DNA of 64,000 bases, from assembly GCA_964016985.1 (NCBI GenBank), contig OZ024823.1, positions 32,507,473-32,571,472 on the forward strand. The letters are read 5' to 3'. This document shows positions 30,790 to 41,783 of this stretch, in pieces. The first letter of the stretch is position 1, and the number at the start of each line of letters is the position of its first letter. The notes beneath the pieces are model-generated. The model searched no databases. It was not told the origin of the DNA and saw nothing but the letters and a program-made list of their open reading frames with translations. The position numbers and the translations under genes were made by a program. Source of the stretch: Anodontia alba (taxonomy: Eukaryota; Mollusca; Bivalvia; Lucinida; Lucinidae).

Positions 30790-31150
30790 GATTTAGGGAT
30801 ATCAATAACTTAAATTATGATAATCAATAATCCGACCCATTTATCCATATCACTATATGGAGCGCTGTTTTACTGTTTATTCCCTAGTTAAAGCTAGTTA
30901 ATTCTTGATATCTATAACTGGAATTAGTAATATCAATTTTTACCGATGTTGCTATGATCTAAATTTATTAATGGTTATCCATGCTTTTTGTTTATCGATA
31001 TTCAAAATTTTATTGATATCACTAATATGAATTATAAATACCGATTTATGATTTGGGAATATCACTCTTTTGAATTATATACATATCAATTATGCAAAAT
31101 TACATGTAATTAAAAATCTATATATCAATTGATATCCATAATTATAATTC
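30790..31150. repeat. Fragment of the GATATC-palindrome family
   Basis: Terminus-like GGAGCGCTGTTTTACTGTTT at 30858 and scattered ATATC / AATTATG words match the element at 10.68-11.55 kb but with only a loose array. Confidence 0.5.
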
Positions 31151-31476
31151 AGCTCAGGTGAGCTAATAACCTATATACCAATTCTGGTGGGTCGTTTCGG
31201 CCTGATTTTATTTAAGTCTCCTAGGTTACGGAAAATAGGTAGAACAATCATTTGGTTGTTTGATGAAGAGTCTATAGTGAAGTCAAAGGCCTTTTTTTAA
31301 GTCCCTCCAGGCTAGGGTTGATAGATAGAACAATCAATTGGTTGTTTTATGAAGAGTCTGTGGGTATCATAGGTCGTGGTTGATAGGGTATATCCTTTTA
31401 ATGTTAAGCCTGTTTTGTCACGGATATCCTATGTTATTTATCAAGCATTTAAATTATTTTTCAAAAGAAAATAAGG

Positions 31477-31528
31477 CTTAACATTTCAAGTGAATCGGGT
31501 GTCTAATGATTCACATGAAATGTCAAGC
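31477..31528. mobile_element. Family G short hairpin
   Basis: CTTAACATTTCAAGTGAATC, loop, GATTCACATGAAATGTCAAG. Confidence 0.62.
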
Positions 31529-31554
31529 TTTATAAGCATACTCAATCAGCAAAG

Positions 31555-31665
31555 TCACTGATAATCCTGCTCATCCGCAAATGCGATCAGAAAATCCGAT
31601 TGTTCACATTTATCAAAAGCAGACAGAGCGGATGCGCAGACTGATCTAGACCTTCACATTTTGTG
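31555..31665. mobile_element. Family B-related hairpin fragment
   Basis: TCATCCGCAAATGCGATCAG and GCGGATGCGCAGACTGATCT in inverse. Further pieces with ATCAGACTGCGCGGATGCGC occur at 32018-32050 and 32138-32170. Confidence 0.5.
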
Positions 31666-31692
31666 GTAAGGTTCTATAACTCCAGATAAGAC

Positions 31693-31870
31693 ATAAAGTC
31701 CTCTTATTTCTCAATGAAAACATATATTATTGGTATCTCGTAGAGACGCTTCTAATGATTAAACACATTATATATGTTCATGGAGAAATAAGAAAATATT
31801 TTTCTTATCTGGAGCTTTATATATGTTCATGGAGAAATAAGAAAATATTTTTCTTATCTGGAGCTTTGCC
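31693..31870. mobile_element. Family E palindrome remnant with 50-bp tandem duplication
   Basis: TTATTTCTCAATGAAAACAT, AGACGCTTCTAATGA and TATGTTCATGGAGAAATAAG outline the family E palindrome. Its right flank, TATATATGTTCATGGAGAAA through TTATCTGGAGCTTT, is duplicated in tandem (31769-31866). Confidence 0.6.
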
Positions 31871-32269
31871 TGGCGCCAAATTTCACAATGGTTCTGTTTG
31901 ATTATGTTCAATAAGAGGACATTGCGTGTGAATCGACTCCTATACTTATAAAGATACTGACTCATGAGACAAGGGATCTTCGTGGCATATGTGAACACAA
32001 GATAAGCGTAGAAAAAACGTCCTGATCAGACTGCGCGGATGCGCAGGCTAATGCCCCGCATTAAAGGAAATACCACAAAATAAGAGGATAGAATTTTTTT
32101 CTCATACCACCAAGGAAACATAGGTTGTGGGAAAGAATGTCCTGATCAGACTGCGCGGATGCGCAAGGCTAATGCCCGCATCAAAGGAAAATACCGCAAA
32201 ATAAGAGTATAGAAATACCACCAAGGAAATACCGCAAAATAAGAGTATAGAAATACCACCAAGGAGACA

Positions 32270-32355
32270 GAGGTTGTGGGTACTCATTAGACTCTGCGTT
32301 GAGCTTCTAATGAGTACCAAGCAAATGTTTTCTTGGAGAGATAGGAAAATATCAT
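32270..32355. mobile_element. Family E palindrome remnant
   Basis: GAGGTTGTGGGTACTCATTA, GAGCTTCTAATGAGTACC, then GTTTTCTTGGAGAGATAGGA. The apex is shortened. Confidence 0.6.
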
Positions 32356-32655
32356 TGCTTTTTTATTAAAAAAGTCCCATAGAAAAAATAAAGAAATGAC
32401 CAGTCTTTCAATTATGTTTAATTTTATTTTCATCTTTTATAAATGTGCATAACATAATTAACAATAGCACCCAGGGCCCATTTATTCAAAACAAAGCAAA
32501 TATGATCTTAAAATTCTACCTTTAAATATTGCAAATACATTGATTTTTTTTTTTTTTTTTTTGCTACTCAAATGTTTGCAAAAAAGGTTTCAATGTATTT
32601 CAAAACACCTTAGCCACAATAGTTAACGAGTTTGTCATTAAAGAGCTTGTAAAAG

Positions 32656-32728
<73 letters not shown>
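32656..32728 (+). repeat. (ATCT)n microsatellite
   Basis: About eighteen perfect ATCT units, followed by an interrupted tail to about 32775. Confidence 0.97.
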
Positions 32729-32729
<1 letters not shown>

Positions 32730-33327
32730 GCTGTGTCCATCTATCTATTCATCTGTCTATCTTTCTATCCATCTCAGCCTTTACTTTAAACCAAAAAAAA
32801 AAAATTATATCAACCCATGCTTATATACCCTACCATATTGAAATTGGGCCGAAATGACTCACCTACCAAGGCCGAAACGACCCACCCCCAAAATTGGCCG
32901 AAACGCCCCAGGCCTAAAGGACCCGCCGGAAGGACCCGGAACCTAGTAAAGTAACATATAAAGTGGCACAAAGTCACATACTGTCATAATTTAACTAATT
33001 TATTAACAATGAAACATTGAATGTCGTAAAGTAATGCAAAAGTTTTCACATTTACCGTCGCAATTAATATATTTGTTTTCACCTGCGTTGAAAAAAGTTA
33101 TAACATTTACGGGGCTTAATTATTACATATGCGGTAAAAAGTTATAACATTTACAGGGCTTTGTTACATTTATAACAGTTTTTACATTTAGGGGTGCGAC
33201 AACGATATTGTTGCATAATTATGAATGTTATCCTCTTGTTTGTCCTCAGATAAAAGTATAATTCTTGAATATTCTCAGTGCGTTATCAACTATTGAGACA
33301 TGAACAACTGTTATGTTTTTTTTTTTT

Positions 33328-35135
33328 AGCTCACCTGAGCAAAAGCTCAGGATGAGCTATTGTCATCACCCTATGTCCGTCGTCCGTCGTCGTCCGTCGT
33401 CCGTCGTTCGTCGTCAACAATTAGTTTGTTAACACTCTAGAGGTCACAGTTTTGACCCAATCTTGATGAAACTTGGTCAGAATGTTTGCCTCTATGAAAT
33501 CTAGGTCAAGTTCGATACTGGGTTACTTGGGGTAAAAAACTAGGTCACCAGGTCAAATCAAAGGAAAAACTTGTTAACACTCTACAGGTCATGGTTTTGA
33601 CCCAATCTTGATGAAACTTGCTCAAAATGTTTGCCTCTATTAAATCTAGGTCAAGTTCGAAACTGGGTCACCTGGAATCAAAAACTAGGTCACCGGGCCA
33701 GATCAGCAGAAAACCTTGTTAACACTCTAGCGGTCACATTTTTGAAGCAATCATCATGAATCTTGCTCAATATGTTTGTCCTGATGCTTTCTAGGTCAAG
33801 TTCGAAACTGGGTCACCTGGAGTAAAAAACTAGGTCACCTGGCCAAATCAGCAGAAAACCTTGTTAACACTCTAGCAGTCACATTTTTGAAGCAATCATC
33901 ATAAATCTTGCTCAAATGTTTGTCTCGATGATTTCTAGGTCAAGTTTGAAACTGGGTCACTTGGGGTCAAAAACTAGGTCACCGGGCCAGATCAGCAGAA
34001 AACCTTGTTAACACACTAGCGGTCACATTTTTGAAGCAATCATCATGAATGTTGCTCATTATGTTTGTCTTGATGAATTCTAGGTCAAGTTCGAAACTGG
34101 GTCACCTAGGGTCAAAAACTAGGTCACCTGGCCAGATCAGCAGAAACCCTTGTTAACACTCTAGCAGTCACATTTTTAAAGCAATCATCATGAATCTTGC
34201 TCAATATGTTTGTCTTGATGATTTCTAGGTCAAGTTCGAAACTGGGTCACTTGGGGTCAAAAACTAGGTCACCGGGCCAGATCAGCAGAAAACCTTGTTA
34301 ACACTCTAGCGGTCACATTTTTGAAGCAATCATCATGAATCTTGCTCATTATGTTTGTCTTGATGAATTCTAGGTCAAGTTCGAAACTGGGTCACCTAGG
34401 GTCAAAAACTAGGCCACCTAGCCAGATCAGCAGAAACCCTTGTTAACACTCTAGCAGTCACATTTTTGAAGCAATCATTATGAATCTTGCTCAATATGTT
34501 TGTCTTGATTATATATAGGTCGAGTTCGAAACTGGGTCACTTGGAGTCAAAAACTAGGTCACCGGGCCAAATCAGCAGAAAACCTTGTTAACACTCTAGC
34601 GGTCACATTTTTGAAGCAATAATCATGAATCTTGCTCAAATTGTTTGTCTTGATGATTTCTAGGTCAGGTTCGAAACTGGGTCACGTGGTATTAAAAACT
34701 AGGTCACCAGGCCAAACCAGCAGAAAACCTTGTTCACACTCTAGCAGTCACATTTTTGAAGCAATTATCATGAATCTTGCTCAAAATGTTTGTCTTGATG
34801 AGTTCTAGGATATGTTTGAAACTGGGTCACTTGGGGTCAAAAACTAGGTCACTGGGCCAAATCAGCAGAAAACCTTGTAAACACTCTAGCGGTCACATTT
34901 TTGAAACAGTCATCATGAATCTTGCTCAAAATGTTTGTCTTGATGAGTTCTAGGTCAAGTTCGAAACTGGGTCACTTGGTATCAAAAACTAGGTCACCGG
35001 GCCAAATCAGCAGAAAACTTTGTTATAATCATTTTGAACTTTGATCAGAATGTTTGCCTTGATCAGTTCTAGATCAGGCTCTCAAAGTGCTATGTTGCTC
35101 AGGTGAGCGTTACAGGGCCATCATGGCCCTCTTGT
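33328..35135 (+). mobile_element. Helentron-like tandem element II
   Basis: Opens AGCTCACCTGAGC (33328-33340) which folds against GCTCAGGATGAGCT (33345-33358), then a GTCCGTCGTC run, then about eleven direct units of roughly 145 bp (phrases AACACTCTAGCGGTCAC, GAAACTGGGTCAC, AAAAACTAGGTCACC). It closes with GCTCAGGTGAGC (35097-35108) and the hairpin GGGCCATCATGGCCC (35115-35129) before CTCTTGTTTT. Subterminal inverted repeats plus a 3' hairpin match Helentron-derived non-autonomous elements (HINEs). Non-coding. Confidence 0.78.
33431..35030 (+). repeat. Tandem array, about 145-bp unit, about eleven copies
   Basis: The AACAC phrase begins at 33431, 33576, 33721, 33866 and 34010, a 144-145 bp pitch; later units are similar. 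Confidence 0.88.
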
Positions 35136-35139
35136 TTTT

Positions 35140-36170
35140 TGTTTGTTATGTAACAGGGCGTTGGAAGCACATAGGGGCTACCCTACATTGTAGTCCATGC
35201 TTCCATACTTATATGAATATATTGAGTCTTTTGACGTCACATAATAATAAAGTGTTATCGAAAAAAAAATCGTCTTTCTGTAATATTATTACATCGGTGC
35301 ACAGGAGCCTGACGTTCTTTCCATAAGTGATTCATTTCTGACAAAAATCAAAAGTGCCAATTAATAAGCCATTCGAAATTGCTTCTGAATATTTGTATGT
35401 TTGAACATATTTTATTTGTCTTATAGACCAAACTATAAATGCTTGTTGTGGGAAACACTGTTTTCAAATAAAAAAGAAAGTTCAGAAATTGCGTGTAAAT
35501 ACATTCTTGTTTAAATAATAGGTATCATGTAATTATCGAATTTATTTTCTGAAAGTGTATAAATAGGCATGAGATTCGTGTTGTTTACACTTCGATATGC
35601 CTCTCAAAAAATGTATTGTTTAAATAATTATAACACCTGTTTAGTCTATCAATGTTATTTTAGTTCAATTCTGGATAGATATGACAATCTTATTATAAAC
35701 ATTGAGTAATATTAGCCTTTAACCCTTAATATAACAAGAAAAAGTGCCTCTAAAATGGTATCTGTTCATGTAGTCTGTTGCGTCTTCTTGCAAACTTGTC
35801 AAACATATTTTCTTGCATAAAATCCAATGGACATAGCTATGAAGCTATATTTTTGAATGGAACAGAAGACGTGTTCAATCAACAAAATCCATGTTTAAAT
35901 CATGGAATTCACATTCTGTTTGAACATGGGTTTTGACCTTTTGATATCAAAAGATAGGCCGTGTTTTGTTCACGTTACGTTGAGCGACGTAACATTGTCA
36001 CCCTGAACATAGCATTTTAAAATTTTATGATGACGTCATTGTTACCAATATTCTTAACTAGCCGCCAGTTTGGTTTTTCGGTCGAATTTGAAGAGTTTAT
36101 ATAGAGTTTGGAGCCGTTTTCGTGTAACTTTACCTTTGGAATCGTAAGTTATGCAGGAATAATGATCATC
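35140..36170. other. No recognisable feature
   Basis: AT-rich single-copy-looking sequence without supported genes. Confidence 0.45.
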
Positions 36171-36352
36171 TACAGTACAGCCAGCGAGACATTCCTATTT
36201 GTCTCATTTCGCGGTGACAATCTGTCCCGGTGACTGTACCCGCTGTCTCGCTCAACAGTTTCCCTGTCCCGGTGACGAATATTAAGACAGCGAGACAGGT
36301 AGAATTGTCCCGAAGACTGGGCGATACCCAGCGCGACGCAGCGTGACATTTT
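36170..36352. repeat. GC-richer inverted-repeat segment
   Basis: CAGCGAGACA, CTGTCCCGGTGACTGTACCC, GCTGTCTCGCT, CTGTCCCGGTGACG and AGACAGCGAGACAG alternate in both orientations. It may be a small degenerate foldback element; the borders are not clear. Confidence 0.4.
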
Positions 36353-37152
36353 ATTGCATGATTATGTAATCAATAGTGTGGATTTCCATTCCCCTGGACA
36401 AAAATCTTTGCCATGCCAGTTTTATTAAAATAAAAATCCGGGTCTTCCCAGTATCTTTAAAACGTTAAGAAAATAAAGAAATAATGAAGAAAAATGTTTT
36501 TGTCCTGTTAAAATTTCCTTGAATATGTTGCATAATACAAATGGTTGTTCTTATTCATATATGATACAATGTATAAGAACAAGGGTACAAAATATACGTG
36601 CACTTGAAAACGGGATTTGTTTTGCGAAGAAAATTTGGTTGTACATGTATACATGTATTTGTACGCATGTGGTAGAATGTCTAAAGATGCCTTTTGCCCA
36701 GTGAAAAAGCACCTTGTTCGTGACTGGTCTAAAGAAAACCCCGGTAGCCCCATTCACTATTCGAGCACGTAACATGGGTCTCAACAAAGCCCCATATAAA
36801 AAAGTACCGGATTCTTTGGCTTAGTCTAGTCCGGCCACACAAGTGGGTCCGGCATGGTCTTTTTACTTAATGTGCCGTAGAAAACAAAACAAACACACAA
36901 AAATCACAAAGAGAATCAAACTTTTGCCCCCAACCGACGAATTACGTATTTATATTTGGTATTCCTGTAACGACTTTTTCGCCTGCAACAACTGCACGCG
37001 CTCAATATAAATGACGTAATGTGGTAAAAGATCGGGAAATTCTCACTCGCGTGCAGCAACCGCACGTGTCAATATAAATTTACTTAAAGGGGCGCTTCTG
37101 CTATCAAAGAGGCATTGAATCAATAAGACAGCACATGTGTAAAGGGTGCCTG

Positions 37153-37153
<1 letters not shown>

Positions 37154-37203
<50 letters not shown>

Positions 37204-37212
37204 AAAAAAAAG

Positions 37213-37245
<33 letters not shown>
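37154..37245 (+). repeat. (CA)n followed by poly-A
   Basis: CA repeat of about 22 units, then about 45 A with one G. Confidence 0.97.
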
Positions 37246-37246
<1 letters not shown>

Positions 37247-37284
37247 ACTAATCACAGAAGGGGCAATAGAGGCTAATGACAATT

Positions 37285-37455
37285 CAAATGAGTGAGTGAT
37301 TTTAATTACGTCCCACTAATAGCTAGGTCCTACGGAGATGTGGACCTTGGTGCAAAGCCCCATATGAAAGGCTTGAGAAGCTTGGGATCGAACTCATGAC
37401 CCCTGGGTAACAAAACGAGCAGCTTTACCATTACACAACCGAGGCGTCATTTCCC
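37285..37455 (-). mobile_element. tRNA-derived SINE fragment
   Basis: On the minus strand GCCTCGGTTGTGTAATGGTA (box A-like) and CATGAGTTCGATCCCAAG (box B) are spaced as in a tRNA-like promoter; the body continues with TGGGGCTTTGCACCAAGGTC and ends ACGTAATTAAAATC. Confidence 0.65.
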
Positions 37456-37904
37456 CAATATTTCATACTGTTAAATATCTAATAAAAGGACTGCAGACAT
37501 TTCACCATTCCCCGCCTCTGCACTTACATCAAGCAAGTGCCATAGCTCTGTTAATAAATTAATAAAATTTCAAGAATATATCTCAAATAGTTTTCAAGTT
37601 ACAGAGCCGACAGAAATATATTACAGAAATCACTAAAATATTTTCGGTGATCAAAGGGCCGTAACTCCAAAAGCAGGCTCTATCGTCAAAGTATATGAAA
37701 GAAAAAAAGGGCAGTTATCAGTTCCTGCTGGAATGATTAATAGCTTATGAATAAGCCCATCCCGGAAAAGTGTGCAGGCTCGACAAGAGCGAAATAGTGT
37801 TGACTTGGCCGTTTAACTCCATTAAGTCGGTACAAAGTTCTCATGTCTGAAGTAAGATTTACAATGTACGTTCACTGAACAGGACAAAAGGTACACTACT
37901 GCAA

Positions 37905-38165
37905 TGTACGTGCGACCAGCAAAGACTCCCGCCAGTCTCTGCATCGACCCACTATATGAAGCAAGCTTCTTGGATAGCCCGGAGTCCAAAGAAGGTGCAT
38001 ACTGTACGATCAGCGAAGGATCTGGTCAGAATGTGCTGTTGCAGTCGCACATTTTATCTCGCTTTGGACAGCCCGACTATCGAAGTTAAATATGATCAGC
38101 GAATTCTTTATCAAAATTTTCAGTTGCGCAGACTGACCAGAGTCTTCGCTCGTCGCACAAGACGT
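37905..38165. mobile_element. Family B variant, diverged
   Basis: CGACCAGCAAAGACTC at the left and CAGAGTCTTCGCTCGTCGCA at the right are inverse, with TGTACGATCAGCGAAGG in the middle. The ends read ACGTGCG / TCGCACAAGACGTTTTG. Confidence 0.55.
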
Positions 38166-38207
38166 TTTGTTAAACCCAGAGATTGTATGGTTATTTTAGT
38201 ACAATAA

Positions 38208-38292
38208 CATTTGCCGGGTCCCTCAAAAGATATTTGAACACTCGACCTAGCGGCCTCGTGTTCAAACAGCTTCCTCGGGACCCGGCAAACGT
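38208..38292. mobile_element. Short foldback MITE
   Basis: TTTGCCGGGTCCCTC and the inverse GGGACCCGGCAAAC at the ends; TTTGAACACTCGA/CTCGTGTTCAAA near the centre. 85 bp, no apparent coding. Confidence 0.72.
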
Positions 38293-38334
38293 TAATGCAT
38301 GAAAAACATGGTAGGTTCCTATATTTGCATATAG

Positions 38335-38402
38335 GCAAACAATGTGATCTCTAATCAGACAACTCACAGAGGAGCAGTCTGATCTGAGTCCACACTGTTT
38401 GC
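38335..38402. mobile_element. Family A variant
   Basis: AAACAATGTGATCTCTAATC, GACAACTCACAGAGGAGC, then CTGATCTGAGTCCACACTGT; the outer arms are as in family A and the apex is unrelated. Confidence 0.55.
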
Positions 38403-38637
38403 AACATAACCATTAGAGAACAAAGCTGGCAACACTCACCGTGGACACTTATCTTAAGGTTTAAGTTAGAAATCAGAGCAAAACGTGCTTTATATGCAGG
38501 GAGATTTTACCCCCAAGCTTTTGGCCTGCAAAAAGCACATTTAAGTCTGAATCTACTTACTTTACAGCGATAGGAATAAGAATTATTATCTTCATTTAAT
38601 TTGAGCAGCTCCTATAAGGGCCTGTTCAAAGAAAATA

Positions 38638-38995
38638 CAGTCGAACCTCAATGGCTCGAACATCTTTGGGACCATGGAAATTCGTTCGAGACATGGGTAG
38701 TTCGAGCCAGTAGGGGTTAATCATGGCACTCGTTCAGGAAGCAAATAGCGATAATTTAGGGAAATATTTTCGATTTTCTACACAATGATTGTATGTTGAG
38801 TGTACTCATTAGAATCGCCTCGATGAGGCAATTCTAATGAGTACACACAACATACAATTCCATGATAAAATAAGAGCAAATCCCTAAATATTAGTTTTCT
38901 TGAGCTACTGGAAGACTTTTGTAGGGACTGAAAAAAGAGTTCGAATCATCCACAGTAAATGAGCCGTCCGTGTTCGAGCCATTGAGGTTACACTG
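38638..38995. mobile_element. Pogo/Tigger-like MITE carrying the D/E central palindrome
   Basis: CAGTCGAACCTCAATGGCTC follows TA (38636-38637) and the inverse GCCATTGAGGTTACACTG precedes TA (38996-38997). The centre (about 38795-38865) is a palindrome with GTACTCATTAGAATCGCCTC and the inverse, i.e. the same core as families D and E, although the termini belong to a pogo-like family. Confidence 0.8.
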
Positions 38996-39261
38996 TAATT
39001 TGCTCCTTTGGCGAGCAATTCCTTCCATGTAGGAGCAGACATAGAAATCCCATTCATTATGTTCTTTTTCACTGCATTCAATTTTTTAAGGCTGTCCTCA
39101 TTTTTTTCAAGCTATTTTAGATTCGCAGGCTTGTTTAATGCGGGACATTTTCCGTTTATCAATTCCAAAATATTACAAGTACTAGTTTTTTCAAGAAGCG
39201 CTTGTCATCGTTGAGTTGAGCAAAATCACCCCTGTTCAGAATAAATATCTATATTCAACAT

Positions 39262-39480
39262 CAACGCAGAATCATCTGTGGTGAAGTGTTTAAGGTACTG
39301 GCCTTGTAAACCAGGGTTCGATTCCGGACCTGCAGAATTTCGGAGGAATGTTAAAATGGAGGTCGCGTCTCCATATGACTTTAGTTGTTGGTGGGACGTA
39401 AACTGAACACGAACGCACACGCACATACACGGATATACACACATACATAAGTTGGCGTTAAACAGCTTTGGCTTTAGTGG
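39262..39480 (+). mobile_element. tRNA-derived SINE, third type
   Basis: TCTGTGGTGAAGTGTTTAAG (box A-like) and GGGTTCGATTCCGG (a full box B match) lie about 40 nt apart. The body ends TTGGTGGGACGTAAACTGAA then CACACGCACA. The ACGTAAAC tail resembles 'GACGTAAA' SINE tails. Confidence 0.65.
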
Positions 39481-40084
39481 GCAAAGGCCTGTTGTGCCTG
39501 CAGCAGATGCGGGATGGTGGTGGGACTGTATTTTTTTTTATTATTCTATTATACGAGATGTTGCCTTTTTCTAAAGCCCCATCTCTTCGGAGACGGCTTG
39601 AGATGGCCGGTTGCTTTAGGACTCGGCGTTTGACCCACCGGCTGTTGTCTGTTACGTAGTGGGGGTGGATCATACTAAGTACTGGTAAATCGCTTAGAGG
39701 GCCTGAGCCTGCCTAGGAATAGTAAAGGTGTTGACCGGCCCGACATGACCTTAGCTGGTGAATGGGCAAACAAGTTTGTCATATAGAAGTCCTAAAAACA
39801 TGAAAGGAACGTGCAGAAATGCCGCTCATTGGCGTTCACAAAAGAATCTCTCATCTCTCATAAAAGAATCATTGTCCTCGTTAACACTTCGTGTTAGCTA
39901 TATAGCATTAGCAGAATTACATATAATATACAGGAGAGGTCGGGTGTGGCGAGGGTTTCGTGTATCTAACGTCACCGGGTTGTCCAACTGAGACTGGCTT
40001 ACATGTGGGCAAGGCCTATCCTTGTAGCAGGTAAGTGTAGAGGGGAATGTTTTTATTTCTTCTGTTTCTTTGGTGCATACTAAT

Positions 40085-41045
40085 CTACGGTATTCCCGGT
40101 ATCCATGTCCCGGTATTCATAATGGTTTGTGTGTTTGACACAGCACAACATCAAAAGTACTTGGCAGATTTTAATAATTTAAATACCAAATTAACGGCAA
40201 TAATCTAATCTACAAAATAATGATATTTGATGAAAAAAATATATTTGTTGCTGATGTTGCAGGATGGTGTCAAAGTCCCGGTATCGAGATTCACTTGTCC
40301 CGGTATCCATAGGGGCATACGTCTTTGACATGGCATAACATCAAAACTACGCGATCGATTTTAATAAATTAAACACCCTGTAAAAGGCAATACTCCAATC
40401 TATGCAAACAATATAAATTTGTAAAAATATGTCAGTTGCTGATGCTGTGGCATTCTGTCAAAGTCCCGGTATCGAGGTTCACATGTCCCGGTATTCATTG
40501 CGGTCTCCGTGTGTGACATGACATAATATCAAAATTACTTAATTGGTTTTAATAAATTAAACATCCGATTAAAGACAATGCTCCAATCTATAAAATAATT
40601 ACAAACATATATAAAAAATGTCAGTTGCTGATGTTGTAGCATTATGTCAAACTCCCTGTATCGGGATCCACATGTCCCGGTTTTCAATGAGGACTCTGTG
40701 TTTGATAAAGCATAATATCCAAAGTACTTGATTGATTTTAGGAAATTAAACACCCGATAAAAATTATCATTCCAATCCATAAAATGTAAAATTAATATAT
40801 ATATATGTTGCTGGTGTTGCAGTATGATGTCAAAGTCCCGGTTTTGTTTGGCAGGCACAGCACAGCGTAACATCAAATGGTTTCTGATAAGATATGATTT
40901 GACTGATTTTTAAAAATGATAAAACCAGAGAGAAAAAAAAAACAAACAAGTTAAGTAAAACAAATACAGCTATTTTATAAACGAGTTCGGGTACTGATGT
41001 TGCAGGATTATGCTAAAATCCCAGTATTGCGATAAGCCCGCCCTG
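40085..41045 (+). repeat. Left tandem array of FB4, about 180-bp unit, five copies
   Basis: CCCGGTATC/CCCGGTATTCAT words recur near 40102, 40278, 40466, 40650 and 40837; each unit also carries AACATCAAAA and CAGTTGCTGATG. Confidence 0.85.
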
Positions 41046-41083
41046 GTATGAAAACTGGATAGAGACGGTATGGCATTAAATAA

Positions 41084-41091
<8 letters not shown>

Positions 41092-41114
<23 letters not shown>

Positions 41115-41120
41115 AGAGAG
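41092..41120 (+). repeat. (CA)n/(GA)n microsatellite
   Basis: ACACAC run ending in AGAGAGAGA, inside FB4. Confidence 0.9.
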
Positions 41121-41164
41121 ACTCCAAGCTATAATAATTGCAGTTGATTTTTGCCCAAGCAGTA

Positions 41165-41385
41165 TCTACCGTATTTACCCTAAACATTCTGTCGCTTCAA
41201 CTACTTACATACCTTTTCTAAAATTTTGAACATGTACAATTTAATACCCGAAGTTGTGCCTAAAAATGCTGGATTAGTGGAAAACAGTGTAGACATTGCT
41301 GAGACGCTTGATTCTGCAGTTTCATCTGGATCTACACTGTTTAAACAGACCTGTCTGTCCGAATACATACGGTAGATACACTAAA
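41165..41385. mobile_element. MITE with CTACCGTAT ends and a family A core
   Basis: CTACCGTATTTACCC and the inverse GAATACATACGGTAG enclose a family A-type hairpin (41283-41344; ACAGTGTAGACATTGCTGAG / TCATCTGGATCTACACTGT). Its termini resemble those of the 60.8-kb element (ATACGGTAAAT). Confidence 0.6.
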
Positions 41386-41520
41386 ATTTGATGGATTATT
41401 GGAAAACGCGATAGACGCTGATGAGACGCCGTGATTCGCCCGACACGACACCCAATAGGTTTTTAAGTATTATACGAAAATCAAATCCACTAATTATTTA
41501 GGTGACCGCAGGAAACGCAC

Positions 41521-41783
41521 TGCTATGGAGTATCTAAGGATTTATTTAAGCCGATGCATTTTTTATGAAACTACTGTTTGCATTTTCTGCCTTCGCAGCA
41601 CACCATGTCATCGACAAATTCTGGAAGTGAACAATGACACCAAACAGCAATTTTGAGTGATTTTGGATTAACAGTAGCTACATGTAAGTTAGTTCCTCTG
41701 CAGCGAGATTGTTCTCTTGGGAAAGGCGACATTAATCTCTTTTCTAAACAGTTCAGCAAATGCGAACGCATCTCACTTACCAA
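41521..41783 (-). pseudogene. PHD-finger fragment with in-frame stop inside FB4
   Basis: On the minus strand the frame from 41783 includes NPKSLKIAVWCHCSLPEFVD and DMVCCEGRKCKQ, then TAG (41571-41573), then FHKKCIGLNKSLDTP and a second stop. C-x-C ... C-x5-C ... (W)FHxxC is the order of a PHD zinc finger; the stop sits where the conserved Trp (TGG) of the 'WFHxxC' motif belongs, so TGG to TAG is the likely lesion. The last Cys pair is absent. PHD fingers read histone tails in host proteins and also occur as C-terminal tails of transposon proteins. It may be the tail of the lost FB4/MULE-type transposase or a captured exon; no other domain is visible. Confidence 0.6.

Larger units (their letters stand above)
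30471..33200. mobile_element. Long-TIR element FB3 with repeated units in the arms
   Basis: The left arm (30471-30622) has GTCGCACCCCTAAATGTAAA, ATAAATGTAATAAGGCC and two GTAAATGTTATAA units; the right arm (33040-33200) carries the inverse, ending GGGGTGCGAC. The arms contain repeated TTATAACATTTAC/GGGGC units, like the other foldback elements. The interior holds a piece of the palindrome-rich family (30.79-31.15 kb), hairpins, an (ATCT)n tract and family B pieces. The target duplication is unclear (GAGCGATT versus AACGATAT). Non-coding. Confidence 0.6.

Noticed and set aside
33431..35030. CRISPR-like or coding repeat array
   Set aside because: Units are about 145 bp with no short constant repeat/variable spacer pattern; eukaryotic tandem element.
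37043..37282. 79-codon minus-strand frame with poly-Phe and VCVCVC
   Set aside because: Translation of the (CA)n plus poly-A block.
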